The notes beneath the pieces are model-generated. The model did no database searches, had not been told where the DNA came from, and saw only the letters and a program-made list of their open reading frames with translations. From Gilliamella apis (GTDB taxonomy: Bacteria; Pseudomonadota; Gammaproteobacteria; Enterobacterales; Orbaceae): a stretch of 64,000 nt of DNA. Both the position numbers and the translations under genes were made by a program. This document shows positions 18,944-28,001 of the stretch, in pieces (position 1 is the stretch's first letter; every line of letters begins with the position of its first letter). The DNA lies in assembly GCF_030758615.1 (NCBI RefSeq), contig NZ_CP132381.1, forward strand, positions 806,001 through 870,000. Direction: 5' to 3'.

Positions 18944-19405
18944 ATGCGTGATAATGAACCAAAAGTGTTGACCTCTTTGTTGTCACAAGGGGCATTATTA
19001 TCAAAATTAAAGGAAAGAGCTGTCGCTTTAAGTCAATTGACCAAAGTTATTGATGAATTACTTCCAACGCCATTAAATCAGCAATATCGGGTTGCTAATT
19101 ATCGTCAAGGTGTGCTTATTCTTGAAGTCAGTTCGGCCAGTTGGTTGACAAGACTGAAGTACGAACAAGGTAACTTATTATCTGGGATACGCCAAAAAAT
19201 TTTACCATCTTTATCTTCTATCCAATATAAAATTAATCCGACTATAGCAACTAATTATTCGCAATCAGTAATTTTGTCAGCCAAGAATGTTAAAATTAGT
19301 AATGTGATTAGTAAGCAAACAGCAATATATTTAAATGCAGTTGCAGAACAAGCACCAGATAAATTGAAAAAACAATTGATTAAACTTGCGAACCATGCAA
19401 AATAA
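18944..19405 (+). CDS. dciA: DUF721/DciA-family protein, putative replicative helicase loader
   Basis: The 153-residue protein has the DUF721 core (about residues 25-100), with a pattern of short strands around YRVANYRQGVLILEVSSASW and LRLKYEQGNLLSGIR-like residues. DciA proteins interact with the DnaB helicase and are the ancestral loaders in bacteria lacking phage-derived DnaC. The usual gammaproteobacterial neighbour is secM/secA, but here the next gene is zapG. The start is ATG 18944, with AAGGAT upstream. Assignment to DciA rather than an uncharacterised DUF721 paralogue is by family membership. Confidence 0.8.
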   Translation: MRDNEPKVLTSLLSQGALLSKLKERAVALSQLTKVIDELLPTPLNQQYRVANYRQGVLILEVSSASWLTRLKYEQGNLLSGIRQKILPSLSSIQYKINPTIATNYSQSVILSAKNVKISNVISKQTAIYLNAVAEQAPDKLKKQLIKLANHAK

Positions 19406-19455
19406 ACCAAATAATATGTTTAAGTTATATAATTAAAAGCTATAAGGAGTGAAAT

Positions 19456-19860
19456 ATGGATAATAACATGATGACTTATATCATCATTGGCCTAGTAATT
19501 GGATTTATTTTAGGCATGATTTTCATGAATTTTATTTCGCCAAAAGGGCGTAAATATATCAAAGCTCAACGCGAATTAGAGCAAGCTCAAGAAGAGTTAG
19601 CTTCACAGAAACAAATGATGGTTAAGCATTTTTCACATAGTGCTGAGATTTTAGATAATATGGCTAAAGAATTTCGTCGATTATATCAACACATTGCTGA
19701 AAGTTCAGGTCAATTTGTAAATAACGAGAATATGCCTATTATTGATTTAGAGTCAAATAATGACATCAGCGTTAAACAAGAATTAACGCTTGAAAAACAG
19801 CCCAAAGATTATTCAGATAACCCATCTGGATTATTCAAAAGTGAAGATATTAAACCATGA
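19456..19860 (+). CDS. zapG: ZapG/YhcB cell-envelope and division protein
   Basis: The 134-residue inner-membrane protein has one N-terminal transmembrane helix (about residues 7-28). A coiled-coil (about 35-65, rich in Glu, Gln and Lys) and the conserved YhcB stretch HFSHSAEILDNMAKEFRRLY follow. A polar tail ends the protein. YhcB is linked to coordination of envelope growth and division. It has a good ribosome site (AAGGAG) and lies just ahead of degQ, the same order as in E. coli. Confidence 0.93.
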   Translation: MDNNMMTYIIIGLVIGFILGMIFMNFISPKGRKYIKAQRELEQAQEELASQKQMMVKHFSHSAEILDNMAKEFRRLYQHIAESSGQFVNNENMPIIDLESNNDISVKQELTLEKQPKDYSDNPSGLFKSEDIKP

Positions 19861-19944
19861 TTAATTTTAAATACTTTTTGATAAGATAATATTAATCAGA
19901 TTTATATTGTAAATATTAAATCCGTTAAATAAGAGAGTTTTATA

Positions 19945-21324
19945 ATGAGTCATTCTTTATGTAAACCAAAAAATTTATTAAGTATTATTGCCTTAAGTTT
20001 AGGTTTAAGTTTAGCTACATTACCGAATGCTTATGCTGCTTTTCCATTTATTCCTACAGATAATAATTCACAACCGCAACAGCCTACATTGGCACCAATG
20101 TTAGAAACAGTATTACCTTCGGTTGTAAGTATAAAAGTTGAAGGCACAGCAAAAATGCAAAGTAATATGCCAGAAGAGTTTAGACGCTTTTTTGGTTATC
20201 CTGATAGTCAGTCTAGATCATTTTCGGGATTAGGCTCTGGTGTAATTATTGATGCCGAAAAAGGGTATATTGTTACTAATAATCATGTTATTGATAATGC
20301 AGATAAAATTACTGTTTCGTTAAATGACGGTCATGAATATCAAGCTAAATTAATCGGTAGGGATCCACAAAGTGATATTGCATTGTTAAAAGTTGATGAT
20401 GCTAGCAGATTAACTGCAATTAAAATTGCTGATTCAGATAAAACTAGAGTAGGTGATTATGTTGTTGCGATTGGTAATCCATTTGGAATTGGTCAAACAG
20501 TAACATCAGGTATTATTTCAGCACTAGCTCGTAGTGGGCTAAACATGAATGGATTTGAGAACTTTATCCAAACTGATGCTTCCATTAACCAAGGTAATTC
20601 TGGTGGCGCTTTAGTTAATTTGAATGGTGAACTCGTTGGCATTAACACTGCTATTATTGCGCCAAGTGGTGGTAATGTAGGTATTGGTTTTGCGATACCG
20701 AGCAATATGGTTAAAAGTTTAACTTCTCAACTTATTGAATATGGTGAAGTCAAACGAGGGGTTTTAGGTATCAAAGGTAACGAATTAACTTCCGATATCG
20801 CGAAAGCTTTTGATCTTGAAGTACAGAAAGGTGCTTTTGTTAGTGAAGTTATTGCTGATTCAGCAGCCCAAGAAGCTGGTATAAAATCAGGAGATATAAT
20901 CATCTCAATGGATGGTAAACCCGTTGAGAGCTTTGCTGAGTTACGCGCTAAAATTGCCACAACGGGCGCTGGTCGTACTGTTAAGTTAGGTATTATTCGA
21001 GATGGAAAAGAAATTTCTGTTGAGGTGAAATTAAAAAACAGTGATGAATCAACTACTCAAGCAAAATCTCTTTATCCAGCTCTAGATGGTGCAACTTTAG
21101 CTAATGGTGAGGTAAAAGGCCAAAAAGGTGTGCTGATTGAAAGTATTGCTAAAAATTCACCTGCATCTCGATTAAGTTTACAAGAAGGTGATTTAATCAC
21201 TGGTGTAAATAAAGCGAGAGTGAATAGTATTTCTGATTTACGTACAATTATTGATAGCAATCCTTCTGCTATTGCTTTAAATATTGTTAGAGGCGATAGT
21301 CGTCTTTATCTCATTTTACGTTAA
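19945..21324 (+). CDS. degQ: Periplasmic serine endoprotease DegQ/DegP family
   Basis: This 459-residue HtrA protease degrades misfolded periplasmic proteins. It has a signal peptide (hydrophobic core, cleavage near AYA). The trypsin-like domain has the His in NNHVID, the Asp in SDIALLKV and the nucleophile in GNSGGAL. Two PDZ domains follow (about residues 260-350 and 370-455). The shorter loop preceding the catalytic domain and the position before degS favour DegQ over DegP. A weak hairpin at 21340-21362 separates it from degS. Confidence 0.94.
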   Translation: MSHSLCKPKNLLSIIALSLGLSLATLPNAYAAFPFIPTDNNSQPQQPTLAPMLETVLPSVVSIKVEGTAKMQSNMPEEFRRFFGYPDSQSRSFSGLGSGVIIDAEKGYIVTNNHVIDNADKITVSLNDGHEYQAKLIGRDPQSDIALLKVDDASRLTAIKIADSDKTRVGDYVVAIGNPFGIGQTVTSGIISALARSGLNMNGFENFIQTDASINQGNSGGALVNLNGELVGINTAIIAPSGGNVGIGFAIPSNMVKSLTSQLIEYGEVKRGVLGIKGNELTSDIAKAFDLEVQKGAFVSEVIADSAAQEAGIKSGDIIISMDGKPVESFAELRAKIATTGAGRTVKLGIIRDGKEISVEVKLKNSDESTTQAKSLYPALDGATLANGEVKGQKGVLIESIAKNSPASRLSLQEGDLITGVNKARVNSISDLRTIIDSNPSAIALNIVRGDSRLYLILR

Positions 21325-21339
21325 TTATTTAGCTAGATA

Positions 21340-21374
21340 TCGTCGGTGCTTAGCATCGACGAAAACGCCTTTTT
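21340..21374 (+). terminator. Probable terminator after degQ
   Basis: TCGTCGGTGC and GCATCGACGA pair across a 3-base loop with one G-T wobble. The CTTTTT run begins seven bases later, so the terminator is imperfect and read-through to degS is possible. Confidence 0.55.
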
Positions 21375-21433
21375 AACCCTTCGTTATATATGATAAAATC
21401 CTATTAATCATTCTCATCCTACTAGTGACCATT

Positions 21434-22486
21434 ATGCTTAAAAAAATTCTATGGCCAATATTAATTGGTGCTGTTTTAGCGATAGTGTTACTCATTATTT
21501 TTCCTTCTTTAAGAAATGGAACGCAATCTGATTTTTCAAGATCTATTTTTAATGATGAACCTATGAGTTATTCAAATGCAGTAAAGATAGCCGCACCAGC
21601 CGTGGTAAATATTTATAGTCGCTCAATTAATTCTGTACCTAAACAATCACAAGATAGTCCAATAACACCGTTGGGTTCTGGTGTTATTATGAGTGAGCTT
21701 GGTTATATCGTTACCAATTATCATGTTGTTGATGGAGCAGAACAAATTATTGTTGCTTTGCAAGATGGGCGGATTTTTGCTGCATTACCTGTTGGTTCCG
21801 ATAAATTAGTTGATATTGCTGTATTAAAAATCGAAGCATCTAATCTTCCAAGAATACCGATTAATTCTTCCCGCGATCCGAAAATTGGTGATGTCGTCTT
21901 AGCCATTGGCAACCCTTATAACATCGGGCAAACTATTACTCAAGGTATCATTAGTGCTACTGGTCGTGATGGACTCAGTCCATATCGTCGACAAAATTTT
22001 ATCCAAACAGATGCTTCCATCAATCATGGTAATTCTGGAGGTGCTTTAGTTAACACTAAAGGTGAATTGATGGGTATTAACACTCTGACATTTGCCAAAA
22101 ATCTAGGTAATGATGTGCCGGAAGGTATTGGTTTTGCCATTCCAACTGCATTAGCTGTTAAAATAATGAATAAATTAATTCAAGATGGCAAAGTGATTCG
22201 AGGCTATATTGGCATTGATGGTTTAGAATTTGCACCAACACAAAATACAAGTGATCTGCCGAAAGTGTTAGGTATTTTAGTCACTAATGCTGAAGGGCCT
22301 TCTTTGCAGGCTGGTGTACAAGCTAATGATATTTTAATAATGGTTGATAATAAGCCAGTAAAATCGATTGTTGAAACCATGGATCAAATTGCTGAGTTGA
22401 AACCGGGAACAATCGTCCCCATAATTGTCTTACGCAATGGTGAAAAGATTCAGTTGCAAATCACTATTGGTCAATTGCCGGTTTAG
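21434..22486 (+). CDS. degS: Membrane-anchored serine protease DegS
   Basis: DegS senses unfolded outer-membrane porins through its PDZ domain and makes the first cut in RseA, releasing sigma-E. The ATG at 21434 gives 350 residues beginning with a single N-terminal membrane helix; a GTG at 21425 would add three residues. The protease triad is in NYHVVDG (His), LVDIAVLKI (Asp) and GNSGGALVN (Ser). A single PDZ domain follows (about residues 250-345), as in E. coli. The rseA/rpoE genes are not in the window. Confidence 0.94.
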   Translation: MLKKILWPILIGAVLAIVLLIIFPSLRNGTQSDFSRSIFNDEPMSYSNAVKIAAPAVVNIYSRSINSVPKQSQDSPITPLGSGVIMSELGYIVTNYHVVDGAEQIIVALQDGRIFAALPVGSDKLVDIAVLKIEASNLPRIPINSSRDPKIGDVVLAIGNPYNIGQTITQGIISATGRDGLSPYRRQNFIQTDASINHGNSGGALVNTKGELMGINTLTFAKNLGNDVPEGIGFAIPTALAVKIMNKLIQDGKVIRGYIGIDGLEFAPTQNTSDLPKVLGILVTNAEGPSLQAGVQANDILIMVDNKPVKSIVETMDQIAELKPGTIVPIIVLRNGEKIQLQITIGQLPV

Positions 22487-22502
22487 ATTGGCCTTTTATT
22501 AC

Positions 22503-22531
22503 TTGATTATCTTTGATATAGGACGTATAAT
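22503..22531 (+). promoter_or_regulatory. Sigma-70 promoter of rpmE
   Basis: TTGATT (22503-22508), a 17-base spacer and a perfect TATAAT (22526-22531) form a strong promoter. It would start transcription about 90 bases upstream of rpmE. Confidence 0.8.
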
Positions 22532-22627
22532 TCGCACCCTTATCATGTTATTTAACACTCGTATGGTGTATAGATTTTGCGATTAAGCCATTTATATAGC
22601 GATACGAACAAACTTTAGAGGTTTATT

Positions 22628-22843
22628 ATGAAAGAAGGTATCCATCCAGAATACACTGCAATTACAGCAACTTGTTCTTGTGGTAACAAAATTGAAACTC
22701 ATTCAACTGTTGGTCATGATATTCATCTTGACGTATGTGGTGAATGTCACCCGTTCTATACAGGTAAACAACGTGATGTAGCAACTGGCGGACGTGTTGA
22801 TAAATTTAAACAACGTTTTGCAATGGTTGGTGGTAAAAAATAG
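22628..22843 (+). CDS. rpmE: 50S ribosomal protein L31
   Basis: This 71-residue protein is the zinc-binding (C+) form of L31, which bridges the subunits on the large-subunit side. The four zinc ligands C16, C18, C37 and C40 are all present, and the [14 protein letters not shown] tail is typical. It is monocistronic, with its own promoter and a terminator shared with metJ on the opposite strand. The C+ form means that a zinc-independent paralogue, if any, is elsewhere. Confidence 0.97.
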   Translation: MKEGIHPEYTAITATCSCGNKIETHSTVGHDIHLDVCGECHPFYTGKQRDVATGGRVDKFKQRFAMVGGKK

Positions 22844-22864
22844 TTTTACTAATTTTTACGTTGT

Positions 22865-22891
22865 AAAAAAGGCGCTTTAGGCGCCTTTTTT
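22865..22891. terminator. Bidirectional terminator between rpmE and metJ
   Basis: GGCGC, a 5-base loop and GCGCC are flanked by an A-run on one side and a T-run on the other. It can stop both the rpmE transcript and the convergent metJ transcript. Confidence 0.92.
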
Positions 22892-22906
22892 GTATCTATG
22901 ATTAAA

Positions 22907-23224
22907 TCATTCATCAATTAAATCAGGATCTATACCTAAAGCTCGCATCATTTTCTGCGCTTGTAACGGAATGCCATCTTCATGATCTTTCTGTAAATCT
23001 TCATCACAAGGCAATGGTTGACCAGTATAAGCGTGTAGAAAAGCTTCACATAAAAGTTCACTATTCGTTGCATGACGTAAATTATTGACTTGTCGTCTAG
23101 TTCGCTCATCAGTTAATATTTTTAATACTTTTAACGGAATTGAGACTGTAATTTTTTTTACTTGTTCGCTTTTTTTACCATGCTCAGCATAAGGGCTAAT
23201 ATAATCGCCGTTCCATTCCATCAT
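22907..23224 (-). CDS. metJ: Met repressor MetJ
   Basis: MetJ is a ribbon-helix-helix repressor that uses S-adenosylmethionine as corepressor to shut off methionine synthesis. The 105-residue protein has the DNA-contacting strand [15 protein letters not shown] and the family block [24 protein letters not shown]. The length equals that of E. coli MetJ. Four met boxes lie between it and metB, as in E. coli, so both genes are predicted targets. Confidence 0.97.
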   Translation of the reverse strand: MMEWNGDYISPYAEHGKKSEQVKKITVSIPLKVLKILTDERTRRQVNNLRHATNSELLCEAFLHAYTGQPLPCDEDLQKDHEDGIPLQAQKMMRALGIDPDLIDE

Positions 23225-23303
23225 TTATTCACCAAATCAATTACATCACAAATAATGTGGATAATTTTAGCGTTTTTTTTGCTTAGCTGCAATCTATACA
23301 CCA

Positions 23304-23335
23304 AGATAGTTAGACGTCTAGACATGTTGACGTCT
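23304..23335. promoter_or_regulatory. MetJ operator: four contiguous met boxes
   Basis: Four adjacent 8-bp units read AGATAGTT, AGACGTCT, AGACATGT and TGACGTCT; the second is the perfect consensus. The spacing with no gap is that required for cooperative binding of MetJ dimers. A candidate metB promoter, TTGACG (23327-23332) with TATTCT (23349-23354), overlaps the last box. Confidence 0.92.
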
Positions 23336-23404
23336 TTTTTTATTGTGTTATTCTTATACAACTAAAATCTAAAAATAAATAAAATGGTTTGTAGGAAGGT
23401 TATT

Positions 23405-24571
23405 ATGGCTCATAAATCTAAAAATCTTAGCCAAGATACTATTGCTGTTCGTGGTGGATTAAATACAGATGACCAATTTGGTAGCGTAGTTCCTGTTATT
23501 ACGCCTTCAACGTGTTATCGCTATCAATCATTTGCAACACCAAGGAAATTTGATTATGGTCGCAAATCTAATCCAAGTAGACGATTAGTTGAGGAAACGG
23601 TAGCGAAATTAGAAGGTGGTGCCGATGCCATTTTAACTAATTGCGGTATGTCAGCAATACATCTAGTCAGTGTAGCCTTACTTGGCCCAAATGATACCGT
23701 TGTTGCTCCTCATGATTGTTATGGCGGTAGTTATCGATTATTTAACAGCTTGAGTCAAAAAGGTTATTTTAAAACCAAATTTGTAGACCAATCCGATCCT
23801 ATCGCTTTAAAAGAAGTGCTGAATTTAAAACCTAAATTAGTATTGATTGAATCGCCAAGTAATCCATTATTAAGAGTCGTTGATATTGCTGATATTGCAC
23901 GTCAGGCGCATGAGGTTGGTGCGTTAGTTCTGGTTGATAATACCTTTATGACACCAATTTTACAAAAACCACTGGAATTAGGGGCTGATATTGTTAGTCA
24001 CTCTTGTACTAAATTTCTAAATGGCCACTCAGATCTATTAGCCGGAATAGTAGTATTTAAAGATCAACAATTAGCTACAGATGTATTGTGGTGGGCAAAT
24101 AATATCGGAACATCAACTTCATCATTTGATAGTTATTTATTATTACGTGGTTTAAGAACCCTCACTGCAAGAGTTAGATTACAACAAGAAAATGCAGAAA
24201 AAGTCGTTGAATTTTTAGTTAATCATCCTAAAATTGCTAAAGTTTTTCATCCTTCGTTACCAACAAATTTAGGTCATGACATTGCCAAAAAACAACAAAA
24301 AGGCTTTGGTTCACTGTTGAGTTTTGAATTAGCTTGTGCTGCCGATGATATGCCTAAATTCCTAGATGCGCTGAATATTTTTACCTTAGCGCAATCACTT
24401 GGTGGCGTAGAAAGTTTAATATGTCATCCAGCTACAATGACCCATTCAGGAATTAGTGCTGAAGCACGTAAAACAGCGGGTATATCCGATCAATTATTAC
24501 GTATTTCTGTGGGTCTCGAGGATATCGATGATCTGATTGGTGATTTAGAGCAAGCGTTAGCAAATATTTAA
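23405..24571 (+). CDS. metB: Cystathionine gamma-synthase
   Basis: MetB condenses an activated homoserine (O-succinylhomoserine in Enterobacteriaceae) with cysteine to form cystathionine, the first step of transsulfuration to methionine. The PLP lysine lies in SHSCTKFLNGHSD, and the blocks LTNCGMSAIHL and SLGGVESLICHPATMTHS are standard. The ATG at 23405, preceded by AGGAAGG, gives 388 residues, matching the 386 of E. coli; an earlier ATG at 23384 is less likely. It is under the four met boxes. Unlike in E. coli, no metL follows. Confidence 0.95.
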   Translation: MAHKSKNLSQDTIAVRGGLNTDDQFGSVVPVITPSTCYRYQSFATPRKFDYGRKSNPSRRLVEETVAKLEGGADAILTNCGMSAIHLVSVALLGPNDTVVAPHDCYGGSYRLFNSLSQKGYFKTKFVDQSDPIALKEVLNLKPKLVLIESPSNPLLRVVDIADIARQAHEVGALVLVDNTFMTPILQKPLELGADIVSHSCTKFLNGHSDLLAGIVVFKDQQLATDVLWWANNIGTSTSSFDSYLLLRGLRTLTARVRLQQENAEKVVEFLVNHPKIAKVFHPSLPTNLGHDIAKKQQKGFGSLLSFELACAADDMPKFLDALNIFTLAQSLGGVESLICHPATMTHSGISAEARKTAGISDQLLRISVGLEDIDDLIGDLEQALANI

Positions 24572-24587
24572 CCGTCATCAATTTATC

Positions 24588-24624
24588 AATAGAGTTGGAA
24601 AATAGTTTATTTTTCGACTCTATT
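24588..24624. terminator. Convergent hairpin between metB and citX
   Basis: A 17-base arm (24588-24604) and its near-complement (24608-24624, wobble pairs only) flank a 3-base loop. The hairpin lies 17 bases after the metB stop. On the plus strand the descending arm is T-rich. It probably terminates both convergent transcripts. Confidence 0.7.
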
Positions 24625-24653
24625 AATATAGATAGCTATATATTTAAGCTCGT

Positions 24654-25202
24654 TTAATTATTTCGATAATCATTGACTTTATTGGCAATGGCACTGAGGA
24701 TTTCTTTAATGGAATGCCTTTTACTACGACCACAAATTTTAGCATTATCATGGCAAACTAAACATTGTCGAGAATGATGTTCGAATTTAGACCGAGAAAT
24801 ACTTTTTTGTGTAATAGGGTCAATGACATCAATATCCCATAATCGTCCTAAAAAATGCCTCTCCTCAATTTTTATACACAGTTGTTTAAGTATATCAACG
24901 TTATAATCAATTGATAATAATGCTTCATCACCAGTTATGCTTTCATAAAATTTTTCATGGATAATAGAAATATTATGTTGGTTTAACATCTGATGGATAG
25001 CTTGTACAGCTTCATTAAATAAGAATACAGTGCCACTACTTTTCTTGATTGGTCCAGGTATTACTAAACTTAATGATATTAGCGGATAAGGGTATTGCTC
25101 AAAAACTTGTTGCTGATTGTTTACACGGTTTTCTTTGGCTATTAACATTTGCTCAAGCGTTATGTTAATACCATCGTCGAATCTTAATGTTGGATTATTC
25201 AT
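24654..25202 (-). CDS. citX: Holo-ACP synthase for citrate lyase, CitX
   Basis: CitX transfers the 2'-(5''-triphosphoribosyl)-3'-dephospho-CoA prosthetic group onto Ser14 of CitD. The ATG at 25202 gives 182 residues, as in E. coli CitX (183), and places PLISLSLVIPGPIK at the same distance from the start; an ATG at 25223 is inside a hairpin and less likely. The family motif LGRLWDIDV and the cysteine pair QCLVCHDNAKICGRSK are clear. It is the last gene of the citrate operon, behind a 14-bp hairpin. Here CitX is separate from CitG, unlike the CitXG fusion of some species. Confidence 0.93.
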   Translation of the reverse strand: MNNPTLRFDDGINITLEQMLIAKENRVNNQQQVFEQYPYPLISLSLVIPGPIKKSSGTVFLFNEAVQAIHQMLNQHNISIIHEKFYESITGDEALLSIDYNVDILKQLCIKIEERHFLGRLWDIDVIDPITQKSISRSKFEHHSRQCLVCHDNAKICGRSKRHSIKEILSAIANKVNDYRNN

Positions 25203-25212
25203 AATGATGTTG

Positions 25213-25250
25213 AGTAATAGCATAACTAAGAATTTTGTTATGCTATTACT
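25213..25250 (-). promoter_or_regulatory. Perfect 14-bp hairpin between citF and citX
   Basis: AGTAATAGCATAAC (25213-25226) and GTTATGCTATTACT (25237-25250) are exact inverse complements with a 10-base loop. The hairpin fills the citF-citX gap and ends 10 bases before the citX ATG. There is no T-run, so it more likely protects citF mRNA from exonucleases or lowers citX expression than terminates transcription. Confidence 0.75.
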
Positions 25251-25263
25251 ATTACAAAGTTAA

Positions 25264-26793
25264 TTAGTCTTTGACTTGACGAACAACATCAATAATTGAG
25301 CCATCACGGAAGTGAACAATCCCAACAATTTTATCGTTAAATTCAATTGGTTTTGGTTCACCTGTTAATGCAATAGCACGTTGATAAAGTTCTTCAATAG
25401 TCATTACGGGTAAATTAGCCGCTTTTAATCGTTCTGCGATTTCAGGACGAGCAGGATTTACCGCTATACCATGGTCAGTGACTAACACATCTACACTTTC
25501 TCCTGGTGTGACAATTGTCGTTACTTTTCTTATTACCGTTGGAATTCGGCTACGAATTAGTGGCGCAACGATAATAGTTAGATTTGCTCCAGCGGCTGTA
25601 TCACAGTGACCACCGGATGCACCACGCATAACACCATCAGATCCTGTTAGTACATTAACGTTGAAATCTAAATCTACTTCGAGTGCGCTAAGAATGACAA
25701 TATCTAATTCATCAACACTTGCTCCTTTTGAGGCTGGATTAGCGTAAACGTTGGTTGAAACTTCAATATGATCTTTATTCTTACCTAAAGATTGTCCTGC
25801 AGCTCCATCAAAACTTTGTGTATCAAGTAAACGTTTTACTAAGCCTTTTTCATGAAGATCGACGATACTGGCTGTGATACCACCTAGAGCAAATGATGCT
25901 GTGATATTTTTCGCTCGCATCCGATTTTCTAGAAAGCGTGTCGCTGCAGTTGATGATGCGCCAGAACCAGTCTGAATTGAGAATCCATCTTTAAAATAAC
26001 CTGAATTTTCGATAACATCAGCGGCATAGCGTGCAATCATTAATTCTCTAGGGTTACTGGTAATACGTGCTGCACCAACGCTAATTTTAGTTGGATCACC
26101 AACTTCGTCAACTTTAACAATATAGTCAACTTGATCTTGGCGGATACTTGCTGGATGGTTAGGATAACCAACAATATCTTCAGTAAGTAAAACCACTTTC
26201 TTAGCAAATTGAGCATCAACCATAGCATAACCAAGGGCGCCACATTGTGATTTACCTGAGACGCCATTAGCATTACCTTGTTCGTCAGCAGTTGATACAG
26301 CTAAGAATGCGATATCAATATTAATTTCTCCGCTTTGGATTAATTTGACTCGACCACCGTGAGAATGGATATGTACCGGATTTTCCATCAGGCCGTGTGA
26401 AATCGCATCAGCTAATTTTCCTCGTAATCCTGAGGTATAGATTTTAGTAATTACACCAGACTCAATGTGAGGAATCAATGCTGCGTTACAGCTTAATAAT
26501 GAGCTTGAAGCTAATGTAAGGTTCTTAATACCTAATTTACTAATGGTTTCAACAACTTTGTTGATAACTTTATCGCCTTCACGAAATGCGTGGTGAAAAG
26601 AGATAGTCATTCCATCACGAAGTTCACACTTTTCTATTGCTTGCTCAATTGACTCACACAATTTACGGGTATATTTAGACTCATCTTTTAGATAAGGTGT
26701 GGTTGCATTAGCATCAATAAATGGTGTGATATTTTTAAGATCAGGATGCTGTTTTAATAAATCAGCAATTTTTTGGTTTATAGAAGTTGTCAT
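25264..26793 (-). CDS. citF: Citrate lyase alpha subunit (citrate CoA-transferase)
   Basis: CitF swaps the acetyl group on the citrate lyase acyl carrier for citrate, forming citryl-ACP and acetate. The 509 residues match the family (E. coli 510). Recognisable blocks include DGMTISFHHAFREGDKV, HIHSHGGRVKLIQSGEI and the glycine-rich GSDGVMRGASGGHCDTAAGA. It lies 12 bases behind citE, so the three lyase subunits are translated from one message. It works with CitE and CitD as a cytoplasmic complex. Confidence 0.97.
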   Translation of the reverse strand: MTTSINQKIADLLKQHPDLKNITPFIDANATTPYLKDESKYTRKLCESIEQAIEKCELRDGMTISFHHAFREGDKVINKVVETISKLGIKNLTLASSSLLSCNAALIPHIESGVITKIYTSGLRGKLADAISHGLMENPVHIHSHGGRVKLIQSGEINIDIAFLAVSTADEQGNANGVSGKSQCGALGYAMVDAQFAKKVVLLTEDIVGYPNHPASIRQDQVDYIVKVDEVGDPTKISVGAARITSNPRELMIARYAADVIENSGYFKDGFSIQTGSGASSTAATRFLENRMRAKNITASFALGGITASIVDLHEKGLVKRLLDTQSFDGAAGQSLGKNKDHIEVSTNVYANPASKGASVDELDIVILSALEVDLDFNVNVLTGSDGVMRGASGGHCDTAAGANLTIIVAPLIRSRIPTVIRKVTTIVTPGESVDVLVTDHGIAVNPARPEIAERLKAANLPVMTIEELYQRAIALTGEPKPIEFNDKIVGIVHFRDGSIIDVVRQVKD

Positions 26794-26805
26794 GTTTCAA
26801 TCCTA

Positions 26806-27693
26806 TCAAATTTCTTTACGTACACCGGAGTATTTAGCTAGTTCAATGATTTTTTGCGCACGAGCAATAATTGGTGCATCAATCATTTTGCCATTTAAAG
26901 AAACAACTCCAAGCCCTTTTCTTTCACCTTCTTCAGCGGCTTCAACGACTTTTTTAGCATTTTCTACTTCACTAGCAGTAGGTGCATAAGCATTATGTAA
27001 TAGCTCAATTTGTCGTGGATTAATCAATGATTTACCGTTGTATCCTAATTTTTTAATTAGGCTGACTTCTTTTAAAAAGCCTTCATCATCATTAACATTT
27101 GAATAAACAACATCAAAAGCATCAATACCGGCTACACGAGCAGCATGTAAAACAGCACAGCGTGCATAAAATAGTTCAGTACCATCCCCGCGTTCTGTTT
27201 GCATATCTACTAGATAATCAAATGCTGCAAGAGCGATACCAATTAAACGTGGCGATGATTTGGCAATGGATACTGCATTAACTACTGCTTGAGCTGATTC
27301 AATAGCAGCCATTAATTTAGTGCTACCCACTTCTCGGCCACACTCTTTTTCAATTCGTTCAACATGCGCTTCAAGTTCATGAATATCTTCAGCACTATTG
27401 GTCATTGGTAAGCGAACAACATCAACACCAGCTCGCACAACGGCTTCTAAGTCTTTAAGACCAAATGGTGTATTTAATGCATTAATTCTAACTACAGTTT
27501 CAATGCCATGTTCTTTATAAACAGGTAATTTTAATGTTTGCGCGACGAGTAGACGTGCTGAATCTTTTTCTTTGATAGACACAGCATCTTCAAGATCAAA
27601 CATAATTGAGTCTGGTTTATAGACAAAAGATGTAGATAACATTGCTGCATTTGCACCTGGAAGAAACAGCATACTGCGACGTAATTTTTTCAT
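26806..27693 (-). CDS. citE: Citrate lyase beta subunit (citryl-ACP lyase)
   Basis: CitE cleaves citryl-ACP to acetyl-ACP and oxaloacetate. It is a TIM-barrel protein of the HpcH/HpaI family, 295 residues long (typical of CitE). The N-terminal [12 protein letters not shown] and metal-site FDLEDAV motifs, the catalytic Arg/Glu segments ([26 protein letters not shown]) and FDYLVDMQ are present. Its ATG overlaps the citD stop by 4 bases, indicating translational coupling between carrier and lyase. Confidence 0.96.
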   Translation of the reverse strand: MKKLRRSMLFLPGANAAMLSTSFVYKPDSIMFDLEDAVSIKEKDSARLLVAQTLKLPVYKEHGIETVVRINALNTPFGLKDLEAVVRAGVDVVRLPMTNSAEDIHELEAHVERIEKECGREVGSTKLMAAIESAQAVVNAVSIAKSSPRLIGIALAAFDYLVDMQTERGDGTELFYARCAVLHAARVAGIDAFDVVYSNVNDDEGFLKEVSLIKKLGYNGKSLINPRQIELLHNAYAPTASEVENAKKVVEAAEEGERKGLGVVSLNGKMIDAPIIARAQKIIELAKYSGVRKEI

Positions 27694-27980
27694 AGTAATT
27701 TACTCCAATCTAATTCAGTTTCTTCTGCACCGCGTAACACAGCACATTGTACCCGTGCTTTTATTGCACAATCTAAAGCACCTTTATCGTCAATAATGAT
27801 TAAACCATCAGTTAAGTTAAGTTCATTTAATGTGTTATTAACCACAGCGCGAATTTGATCGCCAAATTGTTTATTTACATCACTATTAATAACAATTTCG
27901 ATGCCAGTATTTGGCATGACTTTAACTAACAAATCGCTGGATTCGAGAGTTCCTGCCATGGCTTCTTTTTGTATTTTCAT
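27690..27980 (-). CDS. citD: Citrate lyase acyl carrier protein (gamma subunit)
   Basis: CitD carries the phosphoribosyl-dephospho-CoA arm that holds acetyl and citryl groups. The attachment residue Ser14 lies in [13 protein letters not shown], the expected position. The 96-residue length is usual. CitC acetylates the finished thiol and CitG/CitX supply and attach the cofactor. It is 21 bases behind citC and overlaps citE. Confidence 0.95.
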   Translation of the reverse strand: MKIQKEAMAGTLESSDLLVKVMPNTGIEIVINSDVNKQFGDQIRAVVNNTLNELNLTDGLIIIDDKGALDCAIKARVQCAVLRGAEETELDWSKLL

Positions 27981-28001
27981 GTTTTTACCTTTTGAAAAGA
28001 A

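Noticed and set aside
21434..22486. Possible duplicate or misassembly of degQ
   Set aside because: The two proteases share catalytic motifs, but this one has a membrane anchor and a single PDZ domain. It is a normal degS beside degQ.
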